A DNA stretch of 64,000 bases from Harmothoe impar. Lineage: Eukaryota > Annelida > Polychaeta > Phyllodocida > Polynoidae. This document shows positions 57,869 through 64,000 of this stretch, piece by piece (within the stretch, counting starts at the first letter, position 1; each line of letters starts with the position of its first letter). Both the position numbers and the translations under genes were made by a program. The DNA lies in assembly GCA_947462335.1 (NCBI GenBank), contig OX381705.1, positions 35,673,570-35,737,569 on the forward strand, read 5' to 3'. The notes beneath the pieces were generated by a model. That model was not told the origin of the DNA. It searched no databases and was given only the letters and a program-made list of their open reading frames with translations.

Positions 57869-59252
57869 TTGGTGCTTTACTCCAAAGTCTGATGGGAAAG
57901 AGACATGCCTGGTGAACCAGCTGAGACATGCTGCCACATGTTTTGTAATGGCAGTACTAATATATCTGTAACTGAAAAGAGCCTTGTGCCCAACATCCGT
58001 GGCGGCAGGAACAGGTCATATTAAAACAGTATCGTCCCGACCTCATGATATGGGCATTATTGACACCCTTATGATAACTATAATGTATATAGTTAGAATA
58101 TGTTATATACACATAGCACAGAGACACCCCTTTGTGTTTTGTGAAACACAGATAGAGGCATAATAATTCCCTGTCATTTCTGCTGTACAGCGACAAGCCC
58201 AATGTTTCACCATAAATCATAGCCATTTTTCTACAGAAATGTGGCTTTTAGAGATAAAATTAATATGACAGTGCAGTTTTTAACCATGGCAGTTATTATT
58301 CTTAAATGACATGCATTTTATGGAAATTGAAAGGTATTTCTCAGCATTCATGATCCAAGGTGCTTTGCATAATGTGATCCGTTTAACTAAATGGGTCGGA
58401 AGTCACACTTTAAAGAGCCCAGATATGAGCTGAGCTCTTTAAGAAGTATAGGGTGGAAAAAATATAATTTTTGAAAAATGAGGTTTTGGCACTTTCCTTA
58501 CATATGAATAGTTATCTTCTGGAATACTAAGTTACAAACCAAATTTCAACACTCATTATTCCAAAAATGATTGCCAGGCGATTTATAATTGTATTGTATA
58601 ATATAGTTAATATCAAATTTAAATGTTAATTATCTCATTTCAATTAATTTTCATTTTATTCAACAAAAAGTATCAAAAGTATCACCAAAGTGTGAAAACT
58701 GTCCATACCAAACAAAAGCTCTTGATGAGCTGTAAGCGAATATGGGTTTATCGCAACATTTTTAATATGCGACTTCCGAACCATTTTGTTAAAACAAGTC
58801 CATATGATAATAATGATTACTGGATAGGAAACAATGTGCATTAATAGCAGTACAGTGCATCACATTTGTGTATGTTACTACTTGTCTCACTGAATAATAA
58901 ATGTAATAATAAAGGAAGTGCAATGGGTGAAACCATTAATCTCACACACATCGTTGCCAACTGATGCATACAGGTCGTACATCACCAGCCATTACTGAGA
59001 CCACCTGCCGATGCGTTTACTGTATAACAACTATACAGTGGAAAATTGATATTGGTTTGTGTTGAGAATACACGGAATACAAATGGACATATAAAGTATA
59101 TGAGCAGCAGTTATAACTACACCAGTGCTTTAATGTATAGAGCGCATTAAGAAATCAACAAATAATTGACGTGGCTTATAGTGCACTTGCCTCTGGTGCT
59201 GTATATATGCAACCATAACACATATTGCTGCTCGGAACAGACGGCTTGCAAC
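57869..59252. other. Intergenic, upstream of Gr-like gene 3
   Basis: AT-rich, no supported gene. The flank directly beside the recombinase element (ttggtgctttactcc) repeats the tggtgct found beyond its other end. Confidence 0.45.
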
Positions 59253-62200
59253 ATGGAATCTAACTCTGTGGTAGCATTTGAGGAATCTTCTTTGAATGAG
59301 CACTTTTCCAACACAAAACTGTTTAAAGCACTCTATCCACTGTTTCGCCTTATGAAGTTTACAGGTTTGTTCTTCATTCGTGGGACTCATAGTACAGAAG
59401 CAGACAGAAAAAGAAAGGGAATTTGTCAGAATCTGAGCACCGCACAGGTATTTGCTTCCATTCTGTTGATATTGCAGTGGATAAATATGTTTCGAACATC
59501 TGCTGTTATAGATGGCACTGAACAATTTGATGCCACATTCCTCAGAAAGTTGATTTACATTTCAATTGCCTTTGTACCTGCTGTCAATGCTAGCTGTTGC
59601 TATATAGGTAGCTATCAGGATGACATGATCCCAAAACTGTTTCGCTTGTGGTCTGCAGTCCCGCATCCAAACCCTGATGAACATTATCCGAGACGTCAAC
59701 GTAAGAGCCATCGCATATCTGTAGGACTTGCAATCTTCTTTATTGTTTTTGGTATTCTGTTGTGCTTTTATAATTTAGCTAGCCCTGAACCACGCAGAGC
59801 AATGCCTGTACCAGAAGGGGACCCATTTCTGGTTCCATTCAAAATTATCACAGCTGTCTTTGATATGTTTGGGGCTGCTGCTTGGTATTCTATTATGGTC
59901 GTGTTTACCACTTTTTGTTCACTGCTTGGTGAAGAGTTTGATGAGGTGAACAAACGTTTAGATGAAGTCATCGACGACCACCACTTGCTTGATGCGAAGA
60001 TTGCCGGGATTCGTCAGAGACATCTGAAAATTTGTGAACTAGTTGATGTAGCTGACACTTTCCTGAACCCTTATATAGCTGTCACCTTTGTTGTGTCAGT
60101 GGCTGGAATCTGTCTGATAATCTACATGCTTCTGACAGATCCAGATTTAATATCCAACCGAGTGAGGCTACTGCTTGCCATTGTATGGATGTCGGTATGT
60201 ATCACAAACCTTGCTATACCCTTCGGCTATGGAGCTTCTATGAATACCAAGGTAAGATTATATAGGTCAATACCCATGTGCGGTGATATGTCTCTGCAAG
60301 TAATATCTTGCTTGGAATCACTTTTATTAATATCTAGATGTTATTGGGTTATTCAATGTCATTTAGACATTTATGATGTGATTTCCTATCAGATTTAAAT
60401 CTTTTACAGAGGTTACAGGTGATTTAGTATTGCCTGTGTAGCTTCTCCCTTAAGCTTCAGCATTTCGTAGATGAGGCCAGATTATCTCGACACAAATAAG
60501 GAATATAGATTAGTACTTCATCCATTGTGAATCAAGGCTTTTTGAAAGTTAATACATTACATAGTATGTGAATATGTTTTATCATTATGCCATTATGCAG
60601 GCTCATGCATCGTTCACTACACTGCATAGACTCAGGATTGAAAATGTTTCACAGGACTTTACAACTGAGGTAGGTGCGCATGAAGTTGAATGAAAATTAA
60701 TATTCATGAGGCATGTGACCATACACTGCCAATCTTTATTTGCAAAACATATTTAGAAAAATCCAAGCCAACATCGCTTAGAGGGACCCATATATATATG
60801 TGTTTTTATTTGGGCTAACTGATTGGCCCTTATCTGGGTCATGGTCCTCTTTGTCCAGGGCTATAAGCCGAGATGGGTGAGGCCAGGTTTGAAGTTCCCA
60901 GCTCGTGCCCAGATTTATTCTGCTTCAGCACAAACAATAAGAATGTACAATGAATGGTGATTTCTGTGGGAAAATCTGATGTTAGCACATGTCATGTTTT
61001 GAAATATTTACAATATATTTATATTTATTTATTTTCCTGGGCTGGCTCATATTGGCTCCCATTTATAGCCCTGGATAAAAAGGGCAATAACCCAAACCCA
61101 GCTGGTCCATGTAAAACACATATATATGGGCCCAGCGACCAATGTTGTCTGGGCTACCTGTCGATTGATACATTGTAGTAGAATGCTTAGGGTCACCGTC
61201 CACAGAGCATAAATCGGCCGTATAGGGCCATTCTATAAATAATTTACATAGGGAATGTATGGCGATTTTATCCATATGCGGCCGATGTATGCTCTGTGGA
61301 CGGCGACCATCAGCTCAATTGACTGACAAGAGGGCAATATTACTGTGCATAACATTGGTATATGGGCATTAATTAGATGTGCGTTTTTTCATAGGTACAT
61401 CTTTTTCTGAGTCGCCTTTCTGGATACCCGATTGGATTTACAACTGCCACCCTGTTTACCTTAGACAGGACTGCAATCCTTACGGTACCATTCACAAATG
61501 TTATAATTTGATGCATTACGTTTGTTTACACACCCAAGTAACCATGCCAATTCTACACACTTTGGAACAGTTCATGATCGCTCAGGGTCCTGTTTCTCCA
61601 CGTCCGCAAATTTGCGGACGTCCGCAAATATATTAATGGAGCTCCGCAAATATATACGGATGTCTGCAAATATATATGGAGGTCCGTATTTGTATGCCCC
61701 TTTCCCTGCTGGCCTTGAAACATGTCATTTGGGACTTAACCACCGGCCCTATGCCATGGGAAAATGCAACTTTGCAAGTATGTGCTCCCTGGAATAGTGG
61801 CTTAGGAGTGATACAAATCGTATTGGAGACAGAATTTTCACCTTTTTGACAAGGGGTCATAGTATTAGTGTTAAATATTTTTGGATTGATTCAAAATTTC
61901 TTATTCTTTGTTTCATAGCGGGAGCTGTAATTTAGTGGTATTGATGCCCTAATGGATTAAGTACTAAAAAGACATATAGGCCTATATTTGCGGAGCTCCA
62001 AAAATATATGGATAGTGTATTTGGATAGTGCAAATTTGTGGAGAAACAGCATCCAGGTCGCAAGCTATTGTTGATGCAGCCCAGCACATTGCACTTTCCA
62101 ATAGCCATGTACTTAACCCTTTCCAACACGCAATTAATTGATGCAGTATGCATTCCCCAGAAACTGGTTTACAAATTTAAAGTTTAAACTAGATTAATAT

Positions 62201-62455
62201 TAACACTCTAGGTACTATACAGAGTAATCATGGTTATGCCCTTGTATATTCAATATTTGCTTTTCTGTTTAGACAATAGGTGCTTTGGTGACCTATTTCC
62301 TGATCATGCTACAGTTCAACACCAGCTATGCAGAAGGCTGTGAATGTGGTCGTTGGGCCGCCAATAGATCTGTGTGCAGCATGAATTCAAATATGTCCAT
62401 GTTACTACCCTGGGATAGCTTTGAGAGTAGCAGTATGTCCACGACACTACCCTGA
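59253..62455 (+). CDS. Gustatory-receptor-like (7tm_7) protein, gene 3, four exons
   Basis: Exons are 59253-60251, 60601-60669, 61395-61484 and 62273-62455, phase 0 with GT-AG ends, 446 aa. The ATG at 59253 (MESNSV) is chosen because the hydrophobic N-terminal extension of the open frame above it has no counterpart in genes 1 and 2. It is a more distant paralogue: LQWINMF, AVNASCCYIGSYQDDMI and LVDVADTFLNPYIA align with genes 1 and 2, and exons 2 and 3 keep the lengths 69 and 90 nt. The last exon holds VTYFLIMLQF, an exact TYhhhhhQF match. Its tail is 17 residues longer than in the others and is built from degenerate repeats. A polyadenylation signal AATAAA lies at 62536-62541. Confidence 0.88.
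60810..61100. mobile_element. Imperfect foldback MITE in intron 2 of Gr-like gene 3
   Basis: The left part (tgattggcccttatctgggt, tccagggctataa) pairs with the right part (atttatagccctgga, aagggcaataaccca). Arms are well diverged. No open frame. Confidence 0.55.
61191..61308. mobile_element. 118-bp hairpin MITE in intron 2 of Gr-like gene 3
   Basis: The left GGTCACCGTCCACAGAGCAT is matched by the right atGCTCTGTGGACGGCGACC with one mismatch and one or two gaps, followed inward by atcggccg/cggccgat. Confidence 0.8.
61590..62049. mobile_element. MITE with CTGTTTCTCCAC termini in intron 3 of Gr-like gene 3
   Basis: The left end is ctgtttctccacgtccgcaa, the right end aatttgtggagaaacag. A perfect 20-bp palindrome CGTCCGCAAATTTGCGGACG stands at 61601-61620. 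Further tccgcaaatata repeats lie next to it. A minimal copy sits at 27610-27659. Confidence 0.75.
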
Positions 62456-62520
62456 GGCGGCATGCGTAGCAATATGTTCATGACTCTACCCTGAGACAAC
62501 TTGAGCATATATGTCACCAT
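62386..62520 (+). repeat. Degenerate ~40-bp tandem repeat spanning the stop of Gr-like gene 3
   Basis: Three units share atgt(c/t)ca(t/c)g...actaccctg(g/a)g; they start near 62393, 62435 and 62474. The first two encode the end of the protein. The stop falls within the second unit. Confidence 0.7.
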
Positions 62521-62541
62521 GAGAGTGTGAATAGCAATAAA

Positions 62542-62965
62542 TGTATCCATCAACTACCTGAGACATTAATATATTATGTTCATGATAGGGCGCGTCAAAG
62601 CTAGGAGGTTCACAGCATGACATCTATTTTGGTATTTCCCAATCAAGTGTACTAACGTTAATGCTTTGGACATCCATTGTATTTGCCTAAAAATACATTA
62701 TAGAAAGGACAAAATGGACACCAAGAGTGAGGGCCATTATTATATTCCACAATTTTTTATCACTAACATTCTATGAACAATACCTTCTAAGTATCATTAT
62801 CAAGGAGGGTTAAGCGGCCCTTTAATCGGCCTTCGGTGTTGAAATGAAATGTGTCTCTAAGGATTCTCATCAAATCTCAATTCTGAATAAATGATTATGA
62901 ATTATCCCAAATAAGTGCGCTTATTAGTTGTGCATGAAAAAAATTAAACCTCAATGTTAGTTTAT
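62542..62965. other. Intergenic downstream of Gr-like gene 3
   Basis: No gene or repeat recognised. Confidence 0.4.
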
Positions 62966-63297
62966 GGCGGTGTCTCACGACCTTGGGCCAATGTTTTTGT
63001 CTCTGACCGGGTGCCACCTCTGACCGGGTGCCAGCTCTGACCTGGTGCCAGCTCTGACCGGCCTGAATAAAATTGGGTTATTAAGGGCAGATGGAGATAG
63101 AATTTGGCTGAAAAGGTAAATGGATGTTATAATTCTTTAAACTAGTCACTAGTTGCCCATTTCTATCATCATCTGCCCTAAATAACCTGTTTTAATTCAG
63201 GCCGGTCAGAGCTGGCACCCGGTCAGAGCTGGCACCCGGTCAGAGCTGGCACCCAGTCAGAGACAAAAACATTGGCCCAAGGTCGTGAGACACAGCC
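62966..63297. mobile_element. 332-bp foldback MITE with TTAT duplication
   Basis: Termini GGCGGTGTCTCACGACC and ggtcgtgagacacagcc are inverted, flanked by TTAT at 62962-62965 and 63298-63301. Each arm holds ttgggccaatgtttttgtct followed by three or four copies of ctctgaccgggtgccag. The centre is about 120 bp of AT-rich DNA, itself partly symmetrical. Confidence 0.88.
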
Positions 63298-63301
63298 TTA
63301 T

Positions 63302-64000
63302 GTACTTGACTCGGCGGAGTCGGAATCTGCTCTGCCCGGTAGTAGCAGGCAGCCAGTGGAGGTGGAGGATTAGCAGCGCCACCACCCGGCAGTGGACGGT
63401 GGCGGAACTAATCTGTTCCTGAATATAATTACATATTAACATGGGTGTAAATATATAACCCATTATTGTAGGTAATATAGTGCAAAATGTCTGCAATATT
63501 GCTGTTGGGGGACAGAAGACCTAAAACAGCAATAAAAAGATACTGCAATATTGTTTACAGGTATTGGCTATCAAGGAGTGAAAGTGGGCAACATCTGTAT
63601 GTGGGTTTCAATTTCAGAAGATGGCCAGGTTCCGATCAGTCCCTAATTGAATTTCGACCTAAGCAAAACTCATCTTGAGCCCATCGGTTTTGGTCATAGG
63701 ACGCCTGTTTTGGGTGGATATCAGTTTCAAAGTGGGCTGCCAAATTTGCACTGTAAAAGGTTGTTCCTGAACAATAAAATATGATGTAACTATACAGCAC
63801 TTTAGCTGTAAAAGATAATACAGCAAATTTGGACTGAACCAAGGATCTCCGCTTTGATACTGTATCCAACTGGGCCATTGAGTCAGGTATATAATGGCCT
63901 GCAGCATAATATCTCCCATATTAGGGACCTTTAGCAAACCTGGCATTTATTAGGGACCTATGCAACTCTAATACACAATTTAAATTACACCCATTCCAAT
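63302..64000. other. Window end, no gene seen
   Basis: A GC-rich stretch at about 63310-63410 (cggcggagtcgg, ccaccacccggcagtgg) recalls the edge of a retroelement, but no domain can be read. The rest is AT-rich and unremarkable. Confidence 0.4.

Noticed and set aside
59166..59252. N-terminal extension of Gr-like gene 3
   Set aside because: The extension has no counterpart in genes 1 and 2 and begins at a non-ATG codon; the ATG at 59253 fits the paralogues better.

Overview
The window is eukaryotic: genes carry GT-AG introns, and most of the DNA consists of non-LTR, tyrosine-recombinase and Ty3-like retroelements, MITEs, foldback elements and microsatellites. Gustatory-receptor-like (Gr superfamily) genes, an IL-17-like gene and DIRS/Ngaro-type elements together point to an invertebrate bilaterian, probably a marine lophotrochozoan, ambulacrarian or lancelet. 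I cannot name the species.

Four host genes can be supported, all on the + strand. Three are paralogous gustatory-receptor-like genes (8528-10664, 20877-29770, 59253-62455). Each has one long 5' exon followed by exons of 69 nt, 90 nt and a last coding exon, with all three introns in phase 0. The last exon carries the Gr TM7 signature (T/S)Y-hhhhh-QF. The fourth (41823-41867 joined to 43654-44046) encodes a small secreted six-cysteine protein resembling an IL-17 cytokine.

Layout: 1.5-7.2 kb holds a DIRS/Ngaro-like gag remnant, then a 1461-bp unit repeated almost three times with an inverted tail. Next come a tRNA-like SINE, Gr-like gene 1, and a decayed DIRS-type retroelement (12.5-18.9 kb) whose RNase H is split by a 1.6-kb palindromic minisatellite. 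Gr-like gene 2 follows; its 6.5-kb first intron contains an antisense DIRS pol remnant (itself hit by a MITE) and an almost intact antisense LINE. From 30 to 41.5 kb there is a series of foldback elements and MITEs and a second, eroded LINE. After the IL-17-like gene, 46-54 kb is a large inverted repeat whose arms are ~146-bp tandem arrays; between the arms lie broken Ty3/gypsy-like gag-protease-RT pieces, a LINE fragment and an SGNH-like fragment.

The right part (54.6-57.9 kb) holds a MITE containing two TTAA-bounded insertions, and a 1.37-kb tyrosine-recombinase element with the full split-direct-repeat layout A1-YR-B1-A2-B2. Gr-like gene 3 and more foldback MITEs fill the rest. The clearest candidates for undescribed biology are this recombinase-only element, the minisatellite foldback, the large inverted repeat with X-box-like palindromes, and the Gr-like receptor cluster. 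All homology calls were made by reading translated sequence; no database search was run.
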